Shown here: positions 26,801 to 33,335 of the stretch, in pieces
Numbering within the stretch: position 1 is the stretch's first letter
Layout of the letters: each line of letters begins with the position of its first letter
NCBI RefSeq assembly: GCF_010500215.1
Contig: NZ_JAAGOY010000007.1
Span: forward strand, 586,001 to 650,000
DNA: 64,000 bases
Direction: 5' to 3'
DNA from: Aliiroseovarius sp. PrR006
Lineage (GTDB): Bacteria > Pseudomonadota > Alphaproteobacteria > Rhodobacterales > Rhodobacteraceae
The notes under the pieces: generated by a model
Database searches by the model: none
Told to the model about the DNA's origin: nothing
What the model saw: only the letters and a program-made list of their open reading frames with translations
Position numbers and translations under genes: made by a program

Positions 26801-27050
26801 GCGCCTGAAAGACGGCCGCAGGATCGCGGTCTCGGAAGATCAAACGGCAGCAGATGCGCTGAACGAGGCTGGGTTCCATGTGGATGTGAAATGCTCGGAC
26901 GGGATCTGTGGCGTGTGCAAATGCGGGGTGCTGTCAGGCGACGTCGAACACCGCGATTTCGTCCTGTCCAACGCCCAGCGCGAGGGCGCGATGATCCTGT
27001 GCCAAAGCCGCGCGAAAGACCCGGATGGAGAGATCGCTCTAGACCTCTAA
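23853..27050 (+). CDS. Reductive-dehalogenase-like corrinoid/Fe-S protein fused to an FMN/[2Fe-2S] reductase
   Basis: 1065 residues, no Tat or Sec signal, so cytosolic. Residues 1-550 are RdhA-like with an internal duplication: G-Y-D-A-K-A-H at 210-216 and VVTTD ending at 259 recur as G-Y-S-A-K-A-H at 487-493 and AVTTD ending at 538. Two [4Fe-4S] sites follow: C555-x2-C558-x2-C561-x3-C565-P, and C591 with C604-x2-C607-x3-C611-P. The C-terminal third is a phthalate-dioxygenase-reductase type module: flavin motif RQYS (799-802), nucleotide motif GGGIGITPM (862-870), and plant-type [2Fe-2S] Cys 1014, 1019, 1022, 1050. This is the layout of self-sufficient catabolic reductive dehalogenases (BhbA and NpRdhA type), which use cobalamin and NAD(P)H to remove halogen. 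Substrate is unknown, and the location beside a methyltransferase leaves other corrinoid chemistry open. Confidence 0.88.
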   Translation: MRLFSTRNRPVDLGPYPLERLSRCDTAAGLDLVAPDPHLSFDRPDRPESLVNAMAPYQAALDAIRDGEVNPTRSSIPDDPDERARHLKAFGYFSDASMVGITRLDADALRDTPTENPGIQDLVSALSTREVRTLAAGIDTLMAELKESLSSGIRPVSGHTHAIVFLYEHHRTPRADEPGADWITDAQDHRACLLSSETAIVIANYLRLLGYDAKAHTGAASDVWMSRLATQAGLAWATPDGLRAPWIGNQFGIAVVTTDLDITPDRPLAPETEQPNLTGLRWKLGMGSAKSGLNLDPYARRDYAQGPLPFERLKRVDQPTSYIDEENVARVPKRSDMFARAQFGDMGKHLHESSSGGMYVRKAAPSYAQRRALGVFTPLQDGPVAKGARPTDAENNAAALRAASYFLGIDAAGTSRCPDWVWYSHDATGAEIVPTHDNAISMIVDQGFETMEGASGDDWIAVSQSMRAYLRFSLIGGVIAQQIRNLGYSAKAHTVMDGTVLQPPLLLLAGLGEISRIGEVILHPLLGPRLKSGAVTTDMPLAHDKPIDFGLQRFCESCNKCARECPSGAITAGPKKMFNGYEIWKSDSQKCTTYRVTQPGGAMCGRCMKTCPWNLEGLFAQTPFRWAASNLPGAAPVLAKLDDAVGNGGLNEVKKWWWDLELGPDGGYHAPKQPTNRRDLQREIDLKPEDQTLATYPAPLAPPPYPYPFPMDREAGIAAYDAMISAKEYRDRKARGDLSMIHTYFVPQDSPVLQLTLSKVEKMTAGVTKYELSTLDGSELPAWTAGAHLDVLVSPDFLRQYSMSGNPADRSTYQIGVLREDEGRGGSALLHRIFTEGRKVFVSKPINHFELVEDASKTFLMGGGIGITPMIAFAHRLHAIGADFALHYSASSRKDAGYLDDLAAMPWADRVHLHFSDEGTRADFDVVFSDAPDGTHVYACGADRYMDAVMQAAERQGIPEDARHLEYFSVPEQPDYENHPFTLRLKDGRRIAVSEDQTAADALNEAGFHVDVKCSDGICGVCKCGVLSGDVEHRDFVLSNAQREGAMILCQSRAKDPDGEIALDL

Positions 27051-27070
27051 CCCCGCTGGCTCAGACTGGA

Positions 27071-28453
27071 TCAGCCCGCAATATCGCGCGGCAGCGTGAT
27101 CAGGAAGGCCGTGCCGGTATCATCGGTGCGCTCAAGTTCCAACGTGCCGCCATGCCCGCGCACCAACTCGGCCGAGATCGCCATGCCCAGCCCGGACCCA
27201 CCCTTACGGTTTGTGCCCGCAAAGGGTTGGAATAGATGGTCGCGCGAGGATTTGGGCAAGCCCGGCCCAGTATCCACCACACGGATCTGCCAATCCGTGT
27301 CCGTCTCACTTGCCTGCAACGCAATTTCGCCCGGCTTGCCCGAGGCCACGATGGCCTGACGCGCGTTGCGCACGAGGTTCGAGAGCACGCGATACAGCTG
27401 CTCGGGATCGGCGCGTAGGGTCAGACCGGCAGGGATATCCTCGGCGAAGGACAGATCATGTTCGCCCGCCGAAAGACGTTCGCTTTCGATAATGTCGGCG
27501 GTCAGCTCGGCCAGATTGAAGCGGTTCATGGTCGGCGCAGGCTCTTCCGCCTTGCCGAAGGCCAGCGTGTTTTCACACAGACTGACTGCGCGGGTGATCG
27601 AGTTCACAAGCTTCGGCACCACCCGTTTCACCATCGGATCTTCACTGCTTTCCATCCGGTCTGCAAACAGCTGTGCCGTGGTCAGAACATTGCGCAAATC
27701 ATGGCTAATCCGGGCGACAGCACCACCCAGCTGCGCCAAGCGCTCTTTCTGTTTCAAAGCGCCAGTCAGGTCGGTTTGAAGACTGCGAAGAGTAACCTCT
27801 GCTTCGCGCAACTCGGTCACGTTTGTGTCGGGCGAGATGATACGACGCGCGTCCTCGGGGTCAGCAGCATAGGCTTTCATGTTGCCCACGACCCCTTTGA
27901 TCGGACGCACGATCAGGCGTTGCACCGCAAGGAATAGCAAAAGCGCGGTAATGACCGAGATGACGGCGGACAGCAGAAGGATATTCAGACCATATTCGAT
28001 CATCGCAGCGCGCAATTTGGCCGTCCACATCGTAACCTCGATTACCAGACCACCCTCTCGCACGGGGTCACCGATGACGCGGATCACTTCAGGTTCGGGA
28101 TTGAACAGACGCGTCATCGCGTCCCCGATCAGGGTCATCGCGGATGCGTCGCGCAGGTCATAGTCGTGGGTAACCGCGCCGGGTGGGGTTGAAGACAGCA
28201 TCAGCTCGCGCATTTCATCGCGGCGCAGAACGACGTTATAGACCTCGGCGTTTTCCAGAAGTTCGGCTTCCAGTTCCGGCGCGATCATGTCGTCGGCGAG
28301 CAGCGCCAAGGACGCGATCTGCGCCCGCTCTAGCCGGTCCTGAAGATAGTCCGCCCGAAAGCGCGCGACCGAGGGCACAAAGATCAAAATCTCGGCCAGC
28401 ATGACGAACAGCGTCGTCAGGATCAGAAAACGGCCGGAAAGAGTATTGAACAC
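27071..28453 (-). CDS. Sensor histidine kinase
   Basis: 460 residues. Two membrane segments (about 8-30 and 155-178) frame a periplasmic sensor of about 120 residues. A HAMP-like linker (VQRLIVRPIKGVVGNMKAYA) is followed by a phosphoacceptor segment ARISHDLRNVLT with His251, and an ATPase domain with N-box NLVRNARQAI, G1 VVDTGPGLP and G2 KGGSGLGMAIS. No response regulator gene is adjacent, so it is an orphan kinase in this window. The signal it senses is unknown. Confidence 0.92.
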   Translation of the reverse strand: MFNTLSGRFLILTTLFVMLAEILIFVPSVARFRADYLQDRLERAQIASLALLADDMIAPELEAELLENAEVYNVVLRRDEMRELMLSSTPPGAVTHDYDLRDASAMTLIGDAMTRLFNPEPEVIRVIGDPVREGGLVIEVTMWTAKLRAAMIEYGLNILLLSAVISVITALLLFLAVQRLIVRPIKGVVGNMKAYAADPEDARRIISPDTNVTELREAEVTLRSLQTDLTGALKQKERLAQLGGAVARISHDLRNVLTTAQLFADRMESSEDPMVKRVVPKLVNSITRAVSLCENTLAFGKAEEPAPTMNRFNLAELTADIIESERLSAGEHDLSFAEDIPAGLTLRADPEQLYRVLSNLVRNARQAIVASGKPGEIALQASETDTDWQIRVVDTGPGLPKSSRDHLFQPFAGTNRKGGSGLGMAISAELVRGHGGTLELERTDDTGTAFLITLPRDIAG

Positions 28454-28476
28454 CTGCGCGCCCTCGTCAGTTCGGG

Positions 28477-29847
28477 TTACGGGATGAATTTCTGCACGAA
28501 ACCTACCACCCGTTTGACCGTAGGGTTATCAAAAAGTCGAGGCGAGAAATAGGCCCCCGCCGCCCGCTTGCTGATTTCCGCCATGGTGGGATAGGGTGCG
28601 ACCATCGCTGCGATCTGTCCCATTTTCAAACGGTTGGCGATAGCAAGCGCCCAGAGGGTGATCATTTCACCTGCGCCGTGGCCGACGATGGACACCCCCA
28701 CCGGGCGCCCTTTGACGATCATCAGCTTGATCAGTCCCTTGGCCTGCTGGGTCGCGATGGCGCGATCATTTCCGGCAAAGTCGAACCGCGCGACTTCCAG
28801 CTTGGCGCCATGGGTCTTGCGTGCCTCATCTTCCGTCAGGCCGATCTGAGCGAGTTCCGGCGCGGTATAGGTCGCCCACGGAATGTGATCGGTGCGTTGT
28901 TTCGACGGCAGGCCGAACAGCATCGAGCGGATGATGACGCCCGCGTGGTAGCCCGCCACATGGGTGAATTGCAGCCCGCCAGCGACGTCTCCGATGGCAT
29001 AGACCTTCTTGTTGGTGGTGCGCAGGCTGGCGTCGACCTTAATGCCCGTTCGGGTGGGTTCGATCCCGGCGGCAGACAGGTTCAGCTTGTCGGTATTGGG
29101 TTTGCGCCCTACGGCCATCAGCAGGTGGGTGCCTTTGAAGACGCGGCCATCCTTGGCCTCGACCTCAATTGCGCCCGCTTTTCCTCGGATCTCAGCGGCC
29201 ATCGCATCTTCTTCAATGGCGATACCCTCGGTCCGCAAGGCGTCCAACACATGCGCCGCCATTTCGGGATCGTCCCGGCCCAGCGCTTTCATGCCTTCGA
29301 TCACCGTGACTTCACAGCCCAAACGGCGATGCGCCTGCGCCATTTCCATGCCAATAGGGCCTCCGCCGATGATCAGCAGATGATCTGGACGCTCCTTCAG
29401 CTCAAAGATCGTCTCGTTCGTCTCGTAAGGTACGTTTTCGATGCCAGGGATCGGCGGCACGAAGGGCGACGAGCCGGTCGAAATCACGAAGCGCCGCGCC
29501 TCGATGATGTAATCGCCCGCCTGCACCTCTTTCGGCGAAATGAACTGCCCATATTCGGTGATCACCCGCGCGCCCAAGCCTTCGAACCGCTCGACCGAAT
29601 CGTGGGGTTCGATGGTCGCGATGGTCTGGCGCACGTGGTCATGCGCCTCATCCCAGCCCATCGCGTTCTTGCCTGCGTGCAAGAGTGCTTTCGAGGGGAC
29701 ACAGCCATAGTTCAGGCAGTCTCCGCCCATCTTATGGCCTTCCAGAAGCACAACTGATGCGCCCATCTGCACAGCCCCAGCCGCCACCGACAGCCCGCCC
29801 GAGCCTGCACCGATGATGCAGACATCCGTCTTGATACGCTCTGCCAT
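28477..29847 (-). CDS. Pyridine nucleotide-disulfide oxidoreductase (mercuric/dihydrolipoyl reductase-like)
   Basis: 456 residues. FAD-binding GAGSGGLSVA starts the protein; the redox-active pair is Cys44/Cys49 in GGDCLNYGCVPSKALL. NAD(P)-binding IIGGGPIGMEMAQ, ATG-like FAD motif (VYAIGDVAGG), and a dimerisation domain follow. The C-terminus lacks the Cys pair of mercuric reductase and the His-Pro-Thr of lipoamide dehydrogenase is not evident (the end reads AAGAYFSPRLFDNPTVKRVVGFVQKF), so it belongs to the group of such flavoproteins found next to TVP38/DedA-type membrane proteins. Its substrate is not known. It starts 1 nt downstream of the TVP38 gene. Confidence 0.88.
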   Translation of the reverse strand: MAERIKTDVCIIGAGSGGLSVAAGAVQMGASVVLLEGHKMGGDCLNYGCVPSKALLHAGKNAMGWDEAHDHVRQTIATIEPHDSVERFEGLGARVITEYGQFISPKEVQAGDYIIEARRFVISTGSSPFVPPIPGIENVPYETNETIFELKERPDHLLIIGGGPIGMEMAQAHRRLGCEVTVIEGMKALGRDDPEMAAHVLDALRTEGIAIEEDAMAAEIRGKAGAIEVEAKDGRVFKGTHLLMAVGRKPNTDKLNLSAAGIEPTRTGIKVDASLRTTNKKVYAIGDVAGGLQFTHVAGYHAGVIIRSMLFGLPSKQRTDHIPWATYTAPELAQIGLTEDEARKTHGAKLEVARFDFAGNDRAIATQQAKGLIKLMIVKGRPVGVSIVGHGAGEMITLWALAIANRLKMGQIAAMVAPYPTMAEISKRAAGAYFSPRLFDNPTVKRVVGFVQKFIP

Positions 29848-29848
29848 G

Positions 29849-30592
29849 TCAGGCGCCCTTCTTGAAAAGTTTCAGCACCATCGGAAGGGCGGCCAGTGCG
29901 GCCAGACCCAGCATGGGCAAAAGGATGTGGGGTTCGAATATGACGCCCAGATCCGGGGTCTCACCACGGGCAAAGACTTCGCCCAAACCAGCGCCGACGG
30001 ATGTATAGACCAGCCCGCCGGGGATAATGCCAAAGAAGGTCGAGATGACAAAGCGGTGCAGAGGTACGCCGACAAGCGCGGGAATCAGGTTGGCCACAAA
30101 GAAGGGCACGGCAGGCACCAAGCGGATCAGGAACAGGACAGACCACTGGTTTTCGTCGATCCCGTCCTTGATGTTCTTCACAGCACCCTCGCTGCCTTCC
30201 ATCTTGGCGGCCAGTTTCTCGCCCAGCCCCCAGCGGGCCGCCAGAAAGATCACTGTCGCGCCGATCGTGGCCGCCGTGACGTTGAACAACACACCGGGGA
30301 AGGTCGCGAACAGGAAGCCGCCCGTCAGGGTAGCAATGGTCGCGCCGGGCAGCGAGAAGCCGACAATCACCACATAGGCGGCGATGAACACGCCCACGGT
30401 CAACAGGTAATTGGCATCCCGAAACGCCAACAGTGCCTCGCGATTCTGCGCCAATGTCTCGAAGCTGAGGTAGTCGCGCAGGGTAACCGCGCCGATCACG
30501 GCTACGGCGAGGATCGCAATCAAGGGCAAACGGCGCAGCAGCGCGTTTGGCGCGGGCTTCGACATATTCGAGTCGGGTTCGGTCATCATCAT
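29849..30592 (-). CDS. TVP38/TMEM64 (SNARE-associated/DedA-related) membrane protein
   Basis: 247 residues with about five to six membrane segments. The family core is seen: FSLPGATIATLTGGFLFATFPGVLFNVTAATIGATVIFLAARW and FLIRLVPAVPFFVANLIPALVGVPLHRFVISTFFGIIPGGLVYTSVG. The start is the first of three consecutive ATGs (30592), with GGAAAGA upstream. Family members act in lipid scrambling or membrane homeostasis. The following flavoprotein gene starts directly after its stop, so the two form an operon. Confidence 0.9.
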   Translation of the reverse strand: MMMTEPDSNMSKPAPNALLRRLPLIAILAVAVIGAVTLRDYLSFETLAQNREALLAFRDANYLLTVGVFIAAYVVIVGFSLPGATIATLTGGFLFATFPGVLFNVTAATIGATVIFLAARWGLGEKLAAKMEGSEGAVKNIKDGIDENQWSVLFLIRLVPAVPFFVANLIPALVGVPLHRFVISTFFGIIPGGLVYTSVGAGLGEVFARGETPDLGVIFEPHILLPMLGLAALAALPMVLKLFKKGA

Positions 30593-30848
30593 GGATCTTT
30601 CCGGTCAATGCAGCATGTTCGCGACGATGCCGCGGTGGTTGTCAGCAACATGAGCGCAATCGTCTGGATTGCCCACCCTCCTCACGCTTGCTTGAACAGG
30701 GGTGAAGAAATCGCGTACGGATGTAACAAAAGGGGCGAAAATATTTCATCAGGCATTTGACTTGGCACGGAATGCCCCCTATAGACCGGGCTTCGAATGA
30801 CACACGCTCCGAATCCACCGGGATTGGGGGCAAAAACGGAGACGGGCG
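30593..30848. promoter_or_regulatory. Divergent promoter region before rpmH
   Basis: 256 nt between the TVP38 gene and rpmH. The plus-strand promoter for rpmH should lie near 30750-30790, where TTGACTTGG and TATAGACC are found about 17-19 nt apart, a plausible -35/-10 pair. No gene was found in it. Confidence 0.45.
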
Positions 30849-30983
30849 ATGAAACGCACTTACCAACCTTCGAACCTGGTTCGCAAACGCCGCCACGGCT
30901 TTCGCTCGCGCATGGCTACCAAAGCCGGTCGCAAGATCCTGAACGCCCGCCGCGTACGTGGCCGGAAGTCGCTGAGCGCATAA
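30849..30983 (+). CDS. rpmH: 50S ribosomal protein L34
   Basis: 44 residues, read directly from the sequence: [20 protein letters not shown] and then the [13 protein letters not shown] pattern, ending LSA before TAA. This is the near-invariant L34 sequence and the usual length. It is followed 17 nt later by rnpA, the universal bacterial pairing, with yidD next. Confidence 0.97.
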   Translation: MKRTYQPSNLVRKRRHGFRSRMATKAGRKILNARRVRGRKSLSA

Positions 30984-31000
30984 GCGCTCGGGTCGCAGGC

Positions 31001-31441
31001 ATGTCTGCGCCCAAAGCTGACAAAACGAAGACCGCCGAGGCCGATGGGTCTGCGGCGGTTTCCGTTTGCGCGGATGATCCCAAGCTGATCACATTGACCG
31101 AGCGGCGCGATTTTCTGGCCGCCGCCCGCGCCCGCCGTGCGCCAGCGCCTGCGTTTTTGTTACAGGCCCGCAAACGGCGTGAGGGCGAGAATGCCTTGCC
31201 CCACCAAACCCGCATCGGGTTCACTTGCTCGAAGAAAGTCGGCAATGCCGTGGTCCGCAACCGCGCCAAACGCCGCCTTCGCGCCATCGCGCGCGAGGTT
31301 CTGCCCGGTTTGGGCAAACCCGGCTGGGACTATGTGCTCATCGGTCGCGCTGAAAAAACCGTGTCGCGTGACTATATGGATTTAAAAGCGGACCTTGTCC
31401 GCGCCATTGAACAGATCCACGCCCCGCGAAAGAAATCATGA
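31001..31441 (+). CDS. rnpA: Ribonuclease P protein component
   Basis: 146 residues from the ATG at 31001; the conserved part begins at residue 24 or so ([18 protein letters not shown]). The protein joins the RNase P RNA to mature tRNA 5' ends. The family core [29 protein letters not shown] is intact and is followed by [10 protein letters not shown]. The first 20-odd residues ([15 protein letters not shown]) are low-complexity and may not be translated if a later GTG is used. It overlaps yidD by 4 nt (ATGA). Confidence 0.95.
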   Translation: MSAPKADKTKTAEADGSAAVSVCADDPKLITLTERRDFLAAARARRAPAPAFLLQARKRREGENALPHQTRIGFTCSKKVGNAVVRNRAKRRLRAIAREVLPGLGKPGWDYVLIGRAEKTVSRDYMDLKADLVRAIEQIHAPRKKS

Positions 31442-31686
31442 GCCCCGCTGCCTTCATCCTGTCTCTGCCGATCCGAGCCTATCGCCTGATCTTCAGCCCA
31501 TGGGTTGGGTTCAACTGCCGCTATCAGCCCACCTGCAGCGCCTATGCGTTGGAGGCCCTGCAAGAGCACGGTGCCGTCAAGGGTGGCTGGATTGCGGCCA
31601 AACGGATCGCCCGGTGCAATCCGTGGGGATCCTGCGGCTATGACCCGGTGCCGGGCAAGGATCACGATTGCAACACCCACGATTGA
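31438..31686 (+). CDS. yidD: Membrane protein insertion efficiency factor YidD
   Basis: 82 residues with an amphipathic N-terminal helix and the three conserved Cys of the family: [17 protein letters not shown] and [16 protein letters not shown]. It assists YidC in membrane protein insertion. It overlaps rnpA by ATGA, so it is translationally coupled. Here yidC lies 3.3 kb away instead of directly next. Confidence 0.95.
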   Translation: MSPAAFILSLPIRAYRLIFSPWVGFNCRYQPTCSAYALEALQEHGAVKGGWIAAKRIARCNPWGSCGYDPVPGKDHDCNTHD

Positions 31687-31801
31687 TACAATCGTGCCCA
31701 AGCGGCCACTGACCACCACAACCTTCGCTTGAAACTTGAGTTATGATCTGTTTGCGCCAAACAAGCGCCACCCGCAAAGCTCAAGCAGAAGGAGGCGTTA
31801 C

Positions 31802-31867
31802 ATGACGAATACCTACGCTCTCCGCCAAACCTGTGTTGCGGCCTATTGGGGTACCCACGCCTCGTGA
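31802..31867 (+). CDS. Possible 21-residue small protein or leader peptide
   Basis: ATG at 31802 preceded by AAGGAGG at 7-8 nt spacing, one of the best ribosome sites in the window. The peptide begins MTNTYALRQTCVAAYWG and stops at TGA 31865-31867. I do not recognise it. It could be a leader peptide or a real small protein; the sequence alone does not decide. Confidence 0.4.
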   Translation: MTNTYALRQTCVAAYWGTHAS

Positions 31868-32013
31868 CCGACGTGTCGCGCGCCTAACTGCCCCCACCCG
31901 CCCGGATACCGGGCTTCCACCCGGCCACCCTCCGCCAACATTCCGCGAACCGCGACTGTAATCGGCGCCTTCACACGGTCCGCCCCCGCATTTTGGGGCG
32001 GGCCAGAAAGTGC

Positions 32014-32044
32014 TTGACCTAAAGTCGGCTTGAGGTCCGACAAC
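32014..32044 (+). promoter_or_regulatory. SoxR-box-like MerR-family promoter
   Basis: ACCTAAAG-TCGG-CTTGAGGT (32017-32036) is a dyad with one mismatch and closely follows the SoxR box CCTCAAG-N4-CTTGAGG. It lies between a -35 TTGACC (32014-32019) and a weak -10 GACAAC (32039-32044) separated by 19 nt, the stretched spacing that MerR-family activators need. The next start is 30 nt further on, at 32074. Confidence 0.55.
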
Positions 32045-32073
32045 ACAGTCACACCCGATTGAGGAGACCAACT

Positions 32074-32304
32074 ATGACCTACACATTGACCCTTCCGCCG
32101 CGCCGCGCCCGAAACCGCCGTTTCGAGGCAAAACTGCTGAATCTGATCGAAGCTTACGGCCGCTGGCACGTGATCCGCGCCAGCCTGTTTGCCAAGCGGC
32201 GCAGGCCTGAGCGTCTAGACGATTTGCCCCCGTCCCTTTTGCGGGATCTGGATCTGCCGTCGCGGGACGTGATCCTCCCTTCGCAGCGCCAACACCTGCT
32301 GTAA
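32074..32304 (+). CDS. Small basic protein, DUF1127-like
   Basis: 76 residues from the ATG at 32074, with GGAGA upstream. It is rich in Arg and has a C-terminal segment [22 protein letters not shown] that resembles the L-S-D-x-x-L-x-D-I-G-L-x-R-x-D end of DUF1127 proteins. DUF1127 proteins are small and arginine-rich, with roles reported in RNA and phosphate metabolism in alphaproteobacteria. The match is loose. Its promoter carries a SoxR-box-like site, so expression may rise with redox-active compounds. Confidence 0.6.
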   Translation: MTYTLTLPPRRARNRRFEAKLLNLIEAYGRWHVIRASLFAKRRRPERLDDLPPSLLRDLDLPSRDVILPSQRQHLL

Positions 32305-32368
32305 TCAGCGGAGGGAGCAGCGCAGACCCACCCTTGCCCACAAGGGCGTTTTCGCCTATGCCGCGCCC

Positions 32369-33199
32369 ATGAAAGATCAGCTCGACGACATTCACCCGCT
32401 GTTTCACGGCGCACCCTCGACCACCGAGTTTAAGAAGCTACGCAAGCGCATCATGCGCAATGTACGCGAAGCCTTGGACCAGTATGGCATGGTTGAACGT
32501 GGCGCCAAGTGGCTGGTCTGCCTGTCGGGCGGCAAGGATAGCTACACCATGCTGGCCGCGCTCTATGAGCTGCAATGGCGCGGCGTGTTGCCGGTCGAGA
32601 TCCTGGCCTGCAATCTGGACCAAGGCCAGCCGGGCTTCCCGGCCACCGTCCTGCCGAAATTCCTTGAAGAGATGCAGGTTCCGCACCGCATCGAATACGA
32701 AGACACTTACTCGATCGTGATGGATAAAATCCCGCAGGGTCGCACTTTCTGCTCGCTCTGCTCGCGCCTACGTCGTGGCAACCTCTATCGCATTGCCCGC
32801 GAAGAGGGCTGCTCGGCCGTGGTTCTGGGCCACCATCGCGACGATATCCTAGAGACCTTCTTCATGAACCTCTTCCACGGCGGGCGTCTGGCGACAATGC
32901 CGCCCAAGCTGGTGAACGAGGAAGGCGACCTTTTCGTCTATCGCCCGCTGGCCCATGTGGCCGAAGACGATTGCGAGAAATTTGCGACTCAGATGAACTA
33001 TCCGATCATCCCTTGCGACCTGTGCGGATCGCAGGATGGATTACAGCGTCAGCAGGTGAAAAAGATCATCGACGGGTGGGAAAAGAACTTTCCGGGGCGT
33101 CGTCAGATCATGTTTAAGGCGCTGATGAACACGCGTCCCAGCCACCTTCTGGACCCGCAACTATTTGATTTTGTGGGACTCTTGCGCGACCCTTCGTGA
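32369..33199 (+). CDS. ttcA: tRNA 2-thiocytidine biosynthesis protein TtcA
   Basis: 276 residues. It thiolates C32 of certain tRNAs using a PP-loop ATP site and an Fe-S cluster. The PP-loop is [11 protein letters not shown]; the Cys pairs are [15 protein letters not shown] and [15 protein letters not shown]; the [16 protein letters not shown] motif is complete. Length is normal. It lies alone downstream of the small basic protein gene (64 nt). Confidence 0.95.
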   Translation: MKDQLDDIHPLFHGAPSTTEFKKLRKRIMRNVREALDQYGMVERGAKWLVCLSGGKDSYTMLAALYELQWRGVLPVEILACNLDQGQPGFPATVLPKFLEEMQVPHRIEYEDTYSIVMDKIPQGRTFCSLCSRLRRGNLYRIAREEGCSAVVLGHHRDDILETFFMNLFHGGRLATMPPKLVNEEGDLFVYRPLAHVAEDDCEKFATQMNYPIIPCDLCGSQDGLQRQQVKKIIDGWEKNFPGRRQIMFKALMNTRPSHLLDPQLFDFVGLLRDPS

Positions 33200-33241
33200 G
33201 CGGATGAAAGCACGCCGTCAATTTATGGTAGTTTTTTTGTG

Positions 33242-33262
33242 GGCGTTAACGCCTGATTGACC
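33242..33262 (+). promoter_or_regulatory. Putative promoter and palindrome before the GGDEF/EAL gene
   Basis: A 12-nt palindrome GGCGTTAACGCC (33242-33253) lies directly upstream of TTGACC (33257-33262), a likely -35. A possible -10 (TAACAC or CCTAAC) lies about 18 nt further. The palindrome could be a regulator site or chance. Confidence 0.35.
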
Positions 33263-33335
33263 ACATGTTCCTACTTTGTCCCTAACACCCCGGAAATCCG
33301 GTCCGTGTTCGGAGTTATTAGTCTAGGAATTCGTC

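Larger units (their letters stand above)
31687..32073. other. Intergenic region between yidD and the small basic protein
   Basis: 387 nt. It holds a 21-codon ORF with a strong Shine-Dalgarno (listed separately), a hairpin-forming pair CCGCCCC / GGGGCGG near 31979-32002 without a T-run, and the SoxR-box-like promoter at 32014-32044. No longer gene was found on either strand. Confidence 0.5.

Noticed and set aside
30797..31000. Long in-frame extension of rnpA over rpmH
   Set aside because: It runs through the whole rpmH gene in another frame; rpmH is certain, so the extension is not translated.
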